Source: Methylobacterium gossipiicola
GTDB lineage: Bacteria > Pseudomonadota > Alphaproteobacteria > Rhizobiales > Beijerinckiaceae
Direction: 5' to 3'
DNA length: 41,210 bases
Assembly: GCF_900113485.1 (NCBI RefSeq)
Contig: NZ_FOPM01000030.1
Span: forward strand, 1 to 41,210
Part shown: piece by piece, positions 6,193 through 13,924 of the stretch
Layout: every line of letters begins with the position of its first letter
Numbering within the stretch: the first letter of the stretch is position 1
The notes under the pieces: generated by a model
Seen by the model: only the letters and a program-made list of their open reading frames with translations
Told to the model about the DNA's origin: nothing
The model's database searches: none
Position numbers and translations under genes: made by a program

Positions 6193-7791
6193 CTAATACA
6201 CGTCAGCCTGATACCGCCCGGTCTTCTTCAGATGGGCCAGGTACGCCACCGCCTCGTCGGGATTCTTGCCGCCGTATTGGCTGGCGACGTCGATGATGGC
6301 CCGCTCCACGTCCTTGGCCATGCGCTTGGCGTCACCGCAGACGTAGAAATGCGCGCCGCCTTCGAGCCACTTCCAAAGCTCGGCGCCGTTCTCGCGCATC
6401 CGGTCCTGGACGTAGGTCTTCTCTCCGCCGTCGCGGGACCAGGCGAGCGACAGGCGCGTGAGCACCTTCTTGTCCTTCAGGCCGTTCAGCTCATCCTTGT
6501 AGAAGAAGTCGGACGCCTGTTTCTGGTGGCCGTAGAACAGCCAGTTGCGGCCCGGCGCCTGCGTGGCATCGCGTTCGCGCAGGAAGGCGCGGAACGGCGC
6601 GATGCCGGTGCCGGGGCCGACCATGATAACGTCCTTCGACAGATCCTCCGGCAGGGCGAACCCGTGCGCCTTCTGCAGGTAGACCCGGACCTTCATGCCC
6701 TCGGGCAAGCGCTCGCCGAGATGGGTCGAGGCGACGCCCAGCCGCAGGCGCGAGCGGTGGCTGTAGCGAACGGCGTCCACCGTGAGGGAGACCCGGCCCG
6801 GATCGGCCTTCGGCGAGGACGAGATGGAGTAGAGCCGGGGCTGCAACTCGTCGAGGGCCTCCAGGAACACCTCCGCGTCGGGGCGCGCCCCGGGGAACTT
6901 GTGCAGCGCGCCCAGCACATCGAGATGGGCGGCATCGCCGTCCGGGTCCTCGCCGGCGGCCAGCGCCTGCGCCTTCTTGCGGGCTTCGCCCGAGGTGAGG
7001 AGCGAGAGGAGCTGGTAGAGCCCGTCCGGCGCCCCACCGAGGGCGTACTCGGTCAGCAGGCGGTCGCGCAGGGTCTTGTCGCCGATCTTGCGCTCGGGGC
7101 GGGCGCCGAGTTCGGCGATGACGGCATCGACCAGGGCCGGGGCGTTGGCGGGGAACAGCCCGAGGGAATCACCGACCACGTAGTCGATGGGCGTACCGGT
7201 GAGATCGATCTCGATGTGCCAGGTCTCCTTCTCGCCGCCCGGCGCGTTGAGGCGCAGGCGCGAGAGGAAGGTCGCCTCGACAGGGTTTTCGCGGCACAGG
7301 CCGAGGGGCCCGAGGGTCGGCTCGGCCTTCGGCACGGCCGGGTCGGCGGCCTTGGGGGCAGCCCCGCCGCCGGCGCCGAATTCCTCGTCGAGCTTCTTCA
7401 GCATCCGGAGCGTGTCCTTGCCGCCGGGCTGGCAGAGGTTCAGGCGCTCCTCGCTCTTGAGGAAGATGGCGTTGGCGTAGTCGGCGCAGTTGTAGCCGCA
7501 CTGGCCGCAATCCTGCTGCGCCATGGCGGCCATGAGCTTCTGCGCCTCGGACCGATCCTTGGCGAGATCCATCCGATCGGGCAGCGGCATCGAGGGGTCG
7601 TGCCACGGCGCGTCGTCGTTGTCGGCGAGTTTGGGTCCGCCGGGGGCGTCGCCCGGAGCCAGGGCCGTGGCGCCCTCGACGGCGGGGCCCAGGAGGGCGG
7701 CGAAGTAGCCCGACAGCCACGCGCGCTGGTCGGGATTGAACGGGGCGTTCTCCGGGATGAGAACGAGCGGGGGGGCGACGTGCTCGCTCAT
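6193..7791 (-). CDS. CysJ-like NADPH reductase subunit with FeS domain in place of flavodoxin
   Basis: A 532-residue protein. The N-terminal part has a four-cysteine cluster (Cys95, Cys98, Cys102, Cys120; CGQCGYNCADYANAI then LNLCQPGG) like the [4Fe-4S] FeS domain of RnfB-type proteins. Residues 165 onward are a CysJ/cytochrome P450 reductase-type FAD module (RLYSISSSP) and an NADP-binding module (MVGPGTGIAPFRAF, FYGHQ, FYVCGDAKRMAKDV). The FMN flavodoxin domain of classical CysJ is absent, so electrons would pass NADPH to FAD to [4Fe-4S]. Its ATG overlaps the stop of the NirA-like gene (ATGA), indicating tight coupling, so it probably feeds electrons to that siroheme enzyme. Names in use include sulfite reductase subunit alpha; context favours nitrite. 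Confidence 0.88.
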   Translation of the reverse strand: MSEHVAPPLVLIPENAPFNPDQRAWLSGYFAALLGPAVEGATALAPGDAPGGPKLADNDDAPWHDPSMPLPDRMDLAKDRSEAQKLMAAMAQQDCGQCGYNCADYANAIFLKSEERLNLCQPGGKDTLRMLKKLDEEFGAGGGAAPKAADPAVPKAEPTLGPLGLCRENPVEATFLSRLRLNAPGGEKETWHIEIDLTGTPIDYVVGDSLGLFPANAPALVDAVIAELGARPERKIGDKTLRDRLLTEYALGGAPDGLYQLLSLLTSGEARKKAQALAAGEDPDGDAAHLDVLGALHKFPGARPDAEVFLEALDELQPRLYSISSSPKADPGRVSLTVDAVRYSHRSRLRLGVASTHLGERLPEGMKVRVYLQKAHGFALPEDLSKDVIMVGPGTGIAPFRAFLRERDATQAPGRNWLFYGHQKQASDFFYKDELNGLKDKKVLTRLSLAWSRDGGEKTYVQDRMRENGAELWKWLEGGAHFYVCGDAKRMAKDVERAIIDVASQYGGKNPDEAVAYLAHLKKTGRYQADVY

Positions 7792-9575
7792 GCGGCTGCC
7801 TTCAGGACGGGTTGCTCTTCGGCGCTGTCGCGCAGGGAATCGGGGCCGGTGCGCAGGGTGAAGGCCTGGAAGCTCTCCTCCGGACCCTGGCGGTTGCCGA
7901 GGTAGCTGCGCAGGAGCGCCTCGATCCGGGCCGGGCAATCCTCGGCCTTCACGGCCTTCCAGATCTCGGTGCCGATCTTCGGGCTATCCCCGAAGCCGCC
8001 CCCGACCACGATGTCGTAGCCCTCCACCGTGTCGCCCTCCTCCGAGACGACTACTTTCGCGCCGATGAGCCCGATATCGCCGATGTAGTGCTGGGCGCAG
8101 GAATGGTGGCAGCCGGTGAGGTGCACGTTCACCGGCACATCGAGCTCCTTGAGATTGGCCTCGATGTAGTCGGCGATGGCGAGGGCGTGACCCTTGGTGT
8201 CGGAGGCGGCGAACTTGCAGCCGCGGCTGCCGGTGCAGGCGACGAGGCCGGCGCGGATGCTGGACGCCTGCGTCGTGAGTCCCAGGGCCGCGACGCGGCC
8301 CTCGACCTCGGCGACCTTGGCGTCGGGCACGCCGGAAAACAGAAAGTTCTGCCACACGGTCATGCGGATGGCACCGTCGCCGCACTCGGCGGCGATCTTG
8401 GCGAGCGCCCGCATCTGGTCCGTGGTGAGCTTGCCCACCGGCAGGATCACCCCGATCCAGTTGAGGCCGGGCTGAACTTGGCTGTGCACGCCGACATGGG
8501 CGAAGCGGTCCATGGGGCCGCGCGGGGCGACATGGGCGGGATCGACCCGGTCGAGCGTGTAGCCGAGCTCGGCCTCGACGGCGGCGAGGTACTTGTCGAA
8601 GCCCCAGGCGTCGAGGACGTACTTCATCCGGCTCTTGTTGCGGTTGGTGCGATCCCCGTTCTTGATGAACACCCGCAGGATCGCGTCCGCGACCTTGTTG
8701 CAATCCGCCGGCTTCAGGACCACGCCGGTGTCGCGGGCGAGATCCCGGTGGCCCGAAATGCCGCCGAGCACGAGGCGCATCCACACGCCCGGGGCGACGG
8801 CTGCGCCGTCGAGCACCCGCACGGCCTGGAAGCCGATGTCGTTGGTCTCCTCGAGGACCGGCATGACGCCGCCGCCGTCGAAGGCGACGTTGAACTTGCG
8901 CGGCAGACCGAACAGCGAACGGTCGTTGAGGATGTGGTTGTGCCAGGATTTGGCGAGCGGCCGCGTGTCGAGGAGTTCCTGCGCGTCGATGCCGGCCACC
9001 GGCGAGCCGGTGACGTTGCGGATGTTGTCGGCACCGGCCCCGCGCGCCGTGAGGCCGAGATCGACGAGGCCGTCGAGGAACGGCTGCCCGTGCTCCGGCG
9101 CGATCTCGCGGACTTGGAGGTTGGCGCGGGTGGTGACGTGGCTGTAGCCGCCGCCATGGGCATCGGCGAGATCGGCGATGCCGGCGAACTGCCAGTGCTG
9201 CAGGATACCGTTGGGGATGCGCAGGCGGCACATGTAGGAATTCTGGGCTGGCGCCACCCAGAACAGGCCGTGATAGCGCCAGCGGAAATTGTCCTCGGGC
9301 TTCGGCGCCTTGCCCGTGGCCGCCTCGGCGATGAGCCGGTTGTGGCCGTCGAACGGGTTCTCGGCGCGCTTCCACTTCTCTTGGTCGCAGAGCTTGCCGC
9401 CGGCCTTCACCGTGGCGTCCTGGGCCTTGATGTGGATCGCGTCCGGCCCCGTGGGTTCGGCCGGCGGGGTCGCCGCTTGCCCGAGGGCGAGGCCGCCCGT
9501 GAGGCGGGCCGCGGAGATGCCGGAGGCGAAACCTTCGAGGTAGCGCTTCTGCTCGGCGTTGAAATCGTCAGCCAT
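7788..9575 (-). CDS. nirA: NirA-like siroheme/[4Fe-4S] nitrite (or sulfite) reductase
   Basis: A 595-residue hemoprotein of the nitrite/sulfite reductase superfamily. The tandem ferredoxin-like repeats are present, and the siroheme-[4Fe-4S] ligands are visible as CTGSRGC (Cys447, Cys453) and CHHSC (Cys489, Cys493). It catalyses the six-electron reduction of nitrite to ammonium, or sulfite to sulfide; sequence alone does not settle which. The NasT-type leader, sigma-54 promoter, neighbouring nasST and the nasA-cysG block argue for nitrite. It sits 11 nt after the FAD reductase gene and overlaps the CysJ-like gene by 4 nt. The N-terminal about 80 residues (KRYLEGFASGISAARL, then a Pro-rich linker) extend beyond the core fold. 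The electron donor is probably the CysJ-like partner. Confidence 0.9.
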   Translation of the reverse strand: MADDFNAEQKRYLEGFASGISAARLTGGLALGQAATPPAEPTGPDAIHIKAQDATVKAGGKLCDQEKWKRAENPFDGHNRLIAEAATGKAPKPEDNFRWRYHGLFWVAPAQNSYMCRLRIPNGILQHWQFAGIADLADAHGGGYSHVTTRANLQVREIAPEHGQPFLDGLVDLGLTARGAGADNIRNVTGSPVAGIDAQELLDTRPLAKSWHNHILNDRSLFGLPRKFNVAFDGGGVMPVLEETNDIGFQAVRVLDGAAVAPGVWMRLVLGGISGHRDLARDTGVVLKPADCNKVADAILRVFIKNGDRTNRNKSRMKYVLDAWGFDKYLAAVEAELGYTLDRVDPAHVAPRGPMDRFAHVGVHSQVQPGLNWIGVILPVGKLTTDQMRALAKIAAECGDGAIRMTVWQNFLFSGVPDAKVAEVEGRVAALGLTTQASSIRAGLVACTGSRGCKFAASDTKGHALAIADYIEANLKELDVPVNVHLTGCHHSCAQHYIGDIGLIGAKVVVSEEGDTVEGYDIVVGGGFGDSPKIGTEIWKAVKAEDCPARIEALLRSYLGNRQGPEESFQAFTLRTGPDSLRDSAEEQPVLKAAA

Positions 9576-9586
9576 GAAAGCCTCCG

Positions 9587-10816
9587 TCACGCTGCGAGGG
9601 GTTGAGGGGCAGGGGGAGAAGGGGTTTGACGCCCGAACATGAGGTCGTCGCGGTGCCCCGCGATGGGGGCGCCGCCGCGGATGAGCTCCTTGCACCAACC
9701 CTGTTCGGCGATGTCGCCGACGAAGACCGCGCCGATGAGCCGGTCGTCGGCGATGATGAGCTTGCGATAGAGGCCGAGGCCCGGATCGCTCAGGACGATG
9801 GTCTCGGCGCCCTCCGGCGCCTCGATGGCGCCGGCCGAGAACACCGGCAGCCCCGAGACCTTGAGGCTGGTGGCGAGCGACGTGCCCGGATAGGCCGCCG
9901 CCTCGCCGACGAGGTGGCGGCTTAAGGTCTCGGCCTGTTCGTAGGCCGGCTCGACGAGGCCGTAGACCACGCCCCGGTGCTCGGCGCATTCGCCCAGAGC
10001 GTAGATGCGGGTATCGGAGGTCTGCATCCGATCGTCGACGGTGATGCCGCGCGCCGTGGCGAGACCCGCGGCCTGCGCCAGGGCGACGTTGGGGCGGACG
10101 CCCACCGACAGGACGACGAGGTCGGCCGGCAGCACGGACCCGTCCGACAGGACCAAGCGTTCGACCCGGCCGTCGCCCTCCACCGAAGCGGTGTCGGCCC
10201 GGAGCAGCACGCGCACGCCGCGCGCCTCCATGGCACGCTTCACGAGGCCGGCGGCGGCGTGATCGAGCTGGCGCTCCATCAGCCGGTCCATGACGTGGAG
10301 GAGCGTGGTGTCGATGCCGAGCCGCGCGAGACCGACGGCGGCTTCGAGCCCGAGCAACCCGCCGCCGATCACGATGGCCTTGGCGTGAGCGACGGCGGCC
10401 TCGCGGATGGCGGCGACGTCCGCGAGATCGCGGAAGGTCAGCACACCGGGCAGGTCCATGCCCGCCTTGGGCAGGCGGATCGGCACGGAGCCGACGGCCA
10501 GCACGAGCTTGTCGAAGGGCAGGACGTGGGTCTCGCCCACCACCACAAGGGCGTTCTCGCGGTCGATCTGCGTCACCGGCGCGCCCGTGATGAGGCGGAT
10601 GCCGTGCGCCTCGTACCAGTCGAGCCCCCGGAAGGCGCAAGCCGCCTCGTCGACCTCGCCGCCCAGCAGCGACGAAAGCAGGACGCGGTTATAAGCCGCC
10701 CGAGGCTCGGCGCCGACGACGGTGACGTCGTACCGGCCCGGCGCCCGCTCGGTGAGGCGCTCGAGAAACCGCAACGACGCCATGCCATTGCCGATGATGA
10801 CGAGTCTTTCCTTCAT
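9587..10816 (-). CDS. FAD-dependent NAD(P)H oxidoreductase, NirB N-terminal/NasC-like
   Basis: A 409-residue pyridine nucleotide-disulfide oxidoreductase. FAD-binding IIGNGMASLRFLE is at residues 6-18, the NAD(P)-binding GGGLLGLEAAVGLARLG motif near 170, and the YALGECAEHRG FAD motif near 275. It equals the flavoprotein third of NirB, without the BFD [2Fe-2S] and siroheme parts. Related stand-alone proteins pass electrons from NADH to assimilatory nitrate reductase. As NasA in this window carries a C-terminal BFD domain, an electron-transfer partnership is plausible but inferred. First gene of the reductase operon, 126 nt after the leader terminator. ATG 10816 is supported by the FAD motif right at the N-terminus. 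Confidence 0.87.
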   Translation of the reverse strand: MKERLVIIGNGMASLRFLERLTERAPGRYDVTVVGAEPRAAYNRVLLSSLLGGEVDEAACAFRGLDWYEAHGIRLITGAPVTQIDRENALVVVGETHVLPFDKLVLAVGSVPIRLPKAGMDLPGVLTFRDLADVAAIREAAVAHAKAIVIGGGLLGLEAAVGLARLGIDTTLLHVMDRLMERQLDHAAAGLVKRAMEARGVRVLLRADTASVEGDGRVERLVLSDGSVLPADLVVLSVGVRPNVALAQAAGLATARGITVDDRMQTSDTRIYALGECAEHRGVVYGLVEPAYEQAETLSRHLVGEAAAYPGTSLATSLKVSGLPVFSAGAIEAPEGAETIVLSDPGLGLYRKLIIADDRLIGAVFVGDIAEQGWCKELIRGGAPIAGHRDDLMFGRQTPSPPAPQPLAA

Positions 10817-10942
10817 CGCGCGCGATCGGATCCTCAGGCCGCGAGGGACAAGGGCGATGCCCCCCCGTTCAGGGCGCGAACTCGGTGATCGAGAAAACCA
10901 TCACGCATCGAAACCGACATCCTCGCAGGGCTGCAGAGCGCC

Positions 10943-11019
10943 AAAACAGAAAGCCGCCGACCAAGCACATCCATCGAGCGCGCTCACACGCCCAGGGGGA
11001 GTCTCGGGTCAGCGGCTCT
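10943..11019 (-). terminator. Leader terminator (attenuator) of the nir operon
   Basis: The 13-nt arm AGAGCCGCTGACC (11019-11007) pairs along its full length, with two wobble pairs, with GGTCGGCGGCTTT (10962-10950), and CTGTTTT follows. A large loop contains the small palindrome GAGCGCGCTC. The position, about 125 nt before the first gene, is that of an attenuator rather than an operon end. Confidence 0.75.
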
Positions 11020-11051
11020 GCCGACGGATAAGGCCCGTCGCCTTTGACGAG
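10943..11051 (-). promoter_or_regulatory. NasT (ANTAR) two-hexaloop antitermination leader
   Basis: Two 6-bp stems each close a hexaloop with A at position 1 and G at position 4, the ANTAR target signature. P1: CTCGTC-AAAGGC-GACGGG, 11051-11034. P2: GTCGGC-AGAGCC-GCTGAC, 11025-11008, after an 8-nt linker. The P2 loop and 3' arm are also the 5' arm of a terminator (11019-10943), so forming P2 excludes termination. P1 starts about 2 nt after the predicted sigma-54 start. NasT is encoded beside this operon. The structure is read from sequence; NasT binding is inferred from the known ANTAR mechanism. Confidence 0.85.
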
Positions 11052-11060
11052 CGTGAATGT

Positions 11061-11080
11061 CCAAGCAGGAGCCGTGCCAA
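11061..11080 (-). promoter_or_regulatory. Sigma-54 (-24/-12) promoter of the nir operon
   Basis: Minus-strand TTGGCACG-GCTC-CTGCTT matches the RpoN consensus TGGCACG-N4-TTGCW with one change. GG (11078-11077) and GC (11066-11065) are exactly 10 nt apart, the required spacing. Transcription should start near 11053, directly before hairpin P1. RpoN needs an enhancer-binding protein such as NtrC. Confidence 0.88.
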
Positions 11081-11170
11081 CGGGCGGATCGCAGTGCGGA
11101 AAGCCCTATCGGACGTGTCGGAGAACCGCTTGACGGTTCGCGCGGAGTTTCGACGGGCGCGTCGAAGGCG

Positions 11171-11199
11171 GTCTTTCGGAACCGGAGACGTCTTTCGGA
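11171..11199 (-). repeat. 10-bp direct repeat upstream of the sigma-54 promoter
   Basis: Minus-strand TCCGAAAGAC occurs twice (11199-11190 and 11180-11171), start to start 19 nt apart, about two helical turns. The pair is centred about 130 nt before the predicted start site, where enhancer-binding proteins usually bind. It does not resemble the NtrC consensus. A separate dyad, GAACCG 11123-11128 with CGGTTC 11134-11139, lies between the repeat and the promoter. Confidence 0.5.
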
Positions 11200-11258
11200 T
11201 TCTGGCGCCCGCCCTGCACAATCGAAAGGCACGATGGCGATGGCGCGGGCATATCCCT

Positions 11259-12290
11259 TCAGGGGGAGACGGTGCCTTCGCCCCAGGCGGCGTCGTACAG
11301 GTCCGGTCGGTAGAGGGCGCGGGCGCGCTCGGTCAGGGCCGGCGTGAGGATGATCTGGGCCGCCGCCGCCATCCGGTCGAGCAGCCAGTCGACATGGCTC
11401 GGCCTCGGCCGCTCGATATCCGCGCCGAAGGTCACGAAGTTCGCGGCATCCCGCCGCGTACCGTCGGAATCGACCGCCACCGTGCCGGCCAGGGCGCCGC
11501 GGACGAGGCCGGGCGCGATGTCGAGATGGTCCGGACCCGCGAGCAGGCGGGCGAGTTCGTCGTGATTGCGGGGGTCGGCGCACCAGCGCCCCGCCAGGCT
11601 CACGGCCCGCACCAGGGCGCCGCTCGCCGCCGCCGCGTAGGGCGGCAGGGCGAGCACCTTCTCCGGACAGTCCGGCGCGAGTTCGCAACCGAAGGCGGCG
11701 ATGCGGCCGTAACCTTCGTCCACCGCGAGGCTGTTCCAGGGCGTTCCGGCGCAGAAGCCGTCGATGTGTCCGGCCTGCAGGGCCTCGGCGATGCGGGGCG
11801 GCGGGATCACCACCATCCGGATCGCGGCATCGAGGTCGAGCCCCCCGCGGGCGGCGAACAACCGGAGTTGGTAGGTGTGGCTCGAGAACGGATGCACGGT
11901 GCCGAGGGTCAGCGGACGTTCCCGTTGCGCCCGCTCCCGCGCCACCCGCCCGAAGGCGGACGCCACGGCGTCGAGATCTTCGTCCCCCGGGGCCATCTCG
12001 GCCCAGAGGTCGCGGGATACCGTGATGGCATTGCCGTTGAGATTGAGGGCCAGGGGCACGGCGAGCCGGGTCTCGGGGCCGCTGATGCCGAGGACGCTGG
12101 CGATGGCGAGGGGCGCCAGCATGTGGGCGCCATCGAGGAGGCCGAGGGCCAGCTTGTCCCGCAGGGTCGCCCAGGAGGATTCGCGCACGAGGTCGACGCA
12201 CAAGCCCTCGGCGGCGGCGAACCCACCCTCTACAGCGACGACGAGGGGGGCCGCATCGACGAGCGGAACGTATCCGAGGGCGAGTCTCAT
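11259..12290 (-). CDS. nasS: NasS nitrate-sensing protein (NrtA-like, cytoplasmic)
   Basis: A 343-residue protein of the NrtA/NasF nitrate-binding family. The opening LALGYVPLVDAAPLVVAVEGGFAAAEGL is the start of the binding fold with no signal peptide, which separates the sensor NasS from transport proteins. Other family segments are LLDGAHMLAPLAIA, HPFSSHTYQLRLF, IDGFCAGTPWN and PEKVLALPPYAA. Without nitrate NasS holds NasT; with nitrate it releases it. It lies 10 nt after nasT, so the two are made together in matching amounts. Its stop is just upstream of the operon it controls. Confidence 0.9.
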   Translation of the reverse strand: MRLALGYVPLVDAAPLVVAVEGGFAAAEGLCVDLVRESSWATLRDKLALGLLDGAHMLAPLAIASVLGISGPETRLAVPLALNLNGNAITVSRDLWAEMAPGDEDLDAVASAFGRVARERAQRERPLTLGTVHPFSSHTYQLRLFAARGGLDLDAAIRMVVIPPPRIAEALQAGHIDGFCAGTPWNSLAVDEGYGRIAAFGCELAPDCPEKVLALPPYAAAASGALVRAVSLAGRWCADPRNHDELARLLAGPDHLDIAPGLVRGALAGTVAVDSDGTRRDAANFVTFGADIERPRPSHVDWLLDRMAAAAQIILTPALTERARALYRPDLYDAAWGEGTVSP

Positions 12291-12300
12291 GGGTTGCGTT

Positions 12301-12888
12301 TCATCCGAGAAGGTCCGCCGCCGTCACGATGGCGCGGGCGATGTCGGCGATCTTGCGCTTCTCGTTCATGGCCTTGCGCCGCATCATCCGGTAGGCCTCC
12401 TCCTCGGGCATGCCCTTGGCGGTCATGAGGATGCCCTTGGCCCGCTCGATGAGCTTGCGGTCGGCGAGCTCGCCCCGCGCCTCCAGCAATTCCCGTTGCA
12501 GCCGCGCGAAGGCGTTGAAGCGCAGGATCGCGATGTCGAGGATGGAGCGGATGCGCTGCGGCTGCAGGCCGTCGACGACGTAGGCCGAGATGCCCGCATC
12601 CACCGCCGCCTGCATCATCGGCACGTCCGAGCGGTCGACGAACATGGCGACGGGCCGCTCCACGTGACGCGACAGGCCGGACATCTGCTCCAAGATGTCC
12701 CGGCTCGGGCTCTCGACATGGATCACCACCACGTCCGGGTTGAGGGCGGCGACGCGGGCCGGCAGGTCGGCGGTGTCGGGCAGGATCACGACGCGGGCGA
12801 TGCCGGCGGCCGCCAGACCTTCTTCCAAGATCGCGGCACGGGCCGGGCTCGGGTCGATCACGGCCACGGTGAGGGAGGGCTCGGTCAT
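12301..12888 (-). CDS. nasT: NasT ANTAR-domain RNA-binding antiterminator
   Basis: A 195-residue regulator. Residues 1-120 form a response-regulator receiver fold and residues about 125-190 an ANTAR domain (ELADRKLIERAKGILMTAKGM, EEAYRMMRRKAM) that binds paired hexaloop hairpins and prevents termination. At the usual phosphorylation site the chain reads PDVVVIHVES, with His57 where an Asp would be, so control is probably by NasS binding rather than phosphorylation. The target leader is 1.2 kb downstream on the same strand. The ATG at 12888 is about 75 nt after a predicted start site. Confidence 0.92.
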   Translation of the reverse strand: MTEPSLTVAVIDPSPARAAILEEGLAAAGIARVVILPDTADLPARVAALNPDVVVIHVESPSRDILEQMSGLSRHVERPVAMFVDRSDVPMMQAAVDAGISAYVVDGLQPQRIRSILDIAILRFNAFARLQRELLEARGELADRKLIERAKGILMTAKGMPEEEAYRMMRRKAMNEKRKIADIARAIVTAADLLG

Positions 12889-12969
12889 CGGAGTCCGACA
12901 GGAAGGCTGCCGTCCGCTGATCGCACGCCCCCCCGATTTTCGGCAAGAGCGCGTGTCGGGCAGGGTGAC

Positions 12970-12975
12970 ATTATA
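12970..12975 (-). promoter_or_regulatory. -10 element of the nasTS promoter
   Basis: Perfect TATAAT on the minus strand about 82 nt before the nasT ATG. No good -35 hexamer at 16-18 nt; the upstream sequence is GC-rich. Constitutive low-level expression of the sensor pair would fit. Confidence 0.5.
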
Positions 12976-13096
12976 GGCCGTGCCAGCGAGGGGACGCGCC
13001 CGTGGGGATGGCCGACCGCGAATCGGGGACCGGTTACGCGCGCGAAAGAAAATAGCCCAGCTTCCGCCGCAAACCGCCCCGCTTATGGGCGTGGGG

Positions 13097-13774
13097 ATGG
13101 CGAACGATTGCGGGGATGCCGGGATGACGGTGCGACACCACTGCGGGTCCGTCGACGAGGGGCTCAGCCTGGAGGCCACCTCCGGCGTGACACCGCCCCT
13201 TCTCCCGACCCTGGTCGTCGCCCTCGTGCTCGGCGCCGCCTCGCTCCTCTGCCGCGAGCCCGATGCCCCCACGTCGACGGCCCCGACGACGGCCATCAGC
13301 ACCACCCTGGCGCCGCGCAGCGTCGCGGAGCCGCGCAGCGTCGTGGAGCCGGTCACCACGGGATCGATCGCCGAGACCTTCGTGCCCGCCACCCTCGCTT
13401 TCCCGCGTCAGTTCCCCCTCGTCCTCACGGCGCAGGCCGTCGCTCCGCCGCAGGCATCGGCCCGTCGGCCCGCCGCTCCCCGCGTGGCGACCCTGCGCCG
13501 GACGCCCCCCGCCAAGCCTCCGGTCCCGGCCGAGGCCGTGCGCGGGGAGGCGGCGCCGGCGGACCCGATCGCGGGTATCGACACCGCCAGCCGCGGCGCG
13601 TCGGACGATTCGATGCCAAACTGGTCCCTGCCCGACTTGGCCCTGCCCTTCGCCCCGGCGATCGAGACGGCGGGCCGGGTGCGCGATTTCGTCGGCGGTC
13701 AGGGGGCGATGGCCCGCACGCAGGCCACGGCCCTGAGTGTCGCCGTGGTGGAGGTCGTCGAAGCCCTGCGCTGA
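13097..13774 (+). CDS. Hypothetical protein with one N-terminal membrane segment
   Basis: A protein of about 225 residues with one hydrophobic segment (PPLLPTLVVALVLGAASLL) followed by a Pro/Ala/Thr-rich linker of about 110 residues and a short C-terminal part (NWSLPDLALPFAPAIETAG, then VAVVEVVEALR). It looks like an inner-membrane anchored or exported protein with a disordered periplasmic stalk. Start is uncertain: ATG 13085, 13097 or 13124 are all in frame and none has a strong ribosome-binding site. It is divergent from nasT. No family recognised, and composition bias makes homology hard to judge. Confidence 0.5.
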   Translation: MANDCGDAGMTVRHHCGSVDEGLSLEATSGVTPPLLPTLVVALVLGAASLLCREPDAPTSTAPTTAISTTLAPRSVAEPRSVVEPVTTGSIAETFVPATLAFPRQFPLVLTAQAVAPPQASARRPAAPRVATLRRTPPAKPPVPAEAVRGEAAPADPIAGIDTASRGASDDSMPNWSLPDLALPFAPAIETAGRVRDFVGGQGAMARTQATALSVAVVEVVEALR

Positions 13775-13924
13775 GCGCATCGCGGTTTCGCGCCGGTTTC
13801 CTGTGCCGTCGCCGGTCAATCGCCTGGCCTACCCTGGACCCTGCCCCCTCGGCGGACTAGGTGGACGCCATCGACGATGCATCGCCGCGAGACGGGACGC
13901 ATCGGGGGGCGGACGAGGGCCGGA

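Noticed and set aside
6151..7905. 584-codon open frame on the plus strand opposite the CysJ-like gene
   Set aside because: Mirror frame of a high-GC gene; the minus frame has clear FAD, NADP and FeS motifs, while the plus frame has no recognisable domain.
11203..11220. Possible NtrC site TGGCGC-N6-TGCACA upstream of the nir promoter
   Set aside because: The half-sites are in the wrong relative orientation and match the NtrC consensus poorly.
12968..12986. Minus-strand TGGCACGGCC resembling a sigma-54 -24 element before nasT
   Set aside because: No GC at the required 10-nt spacing; a TATAAT occupies that place instead.
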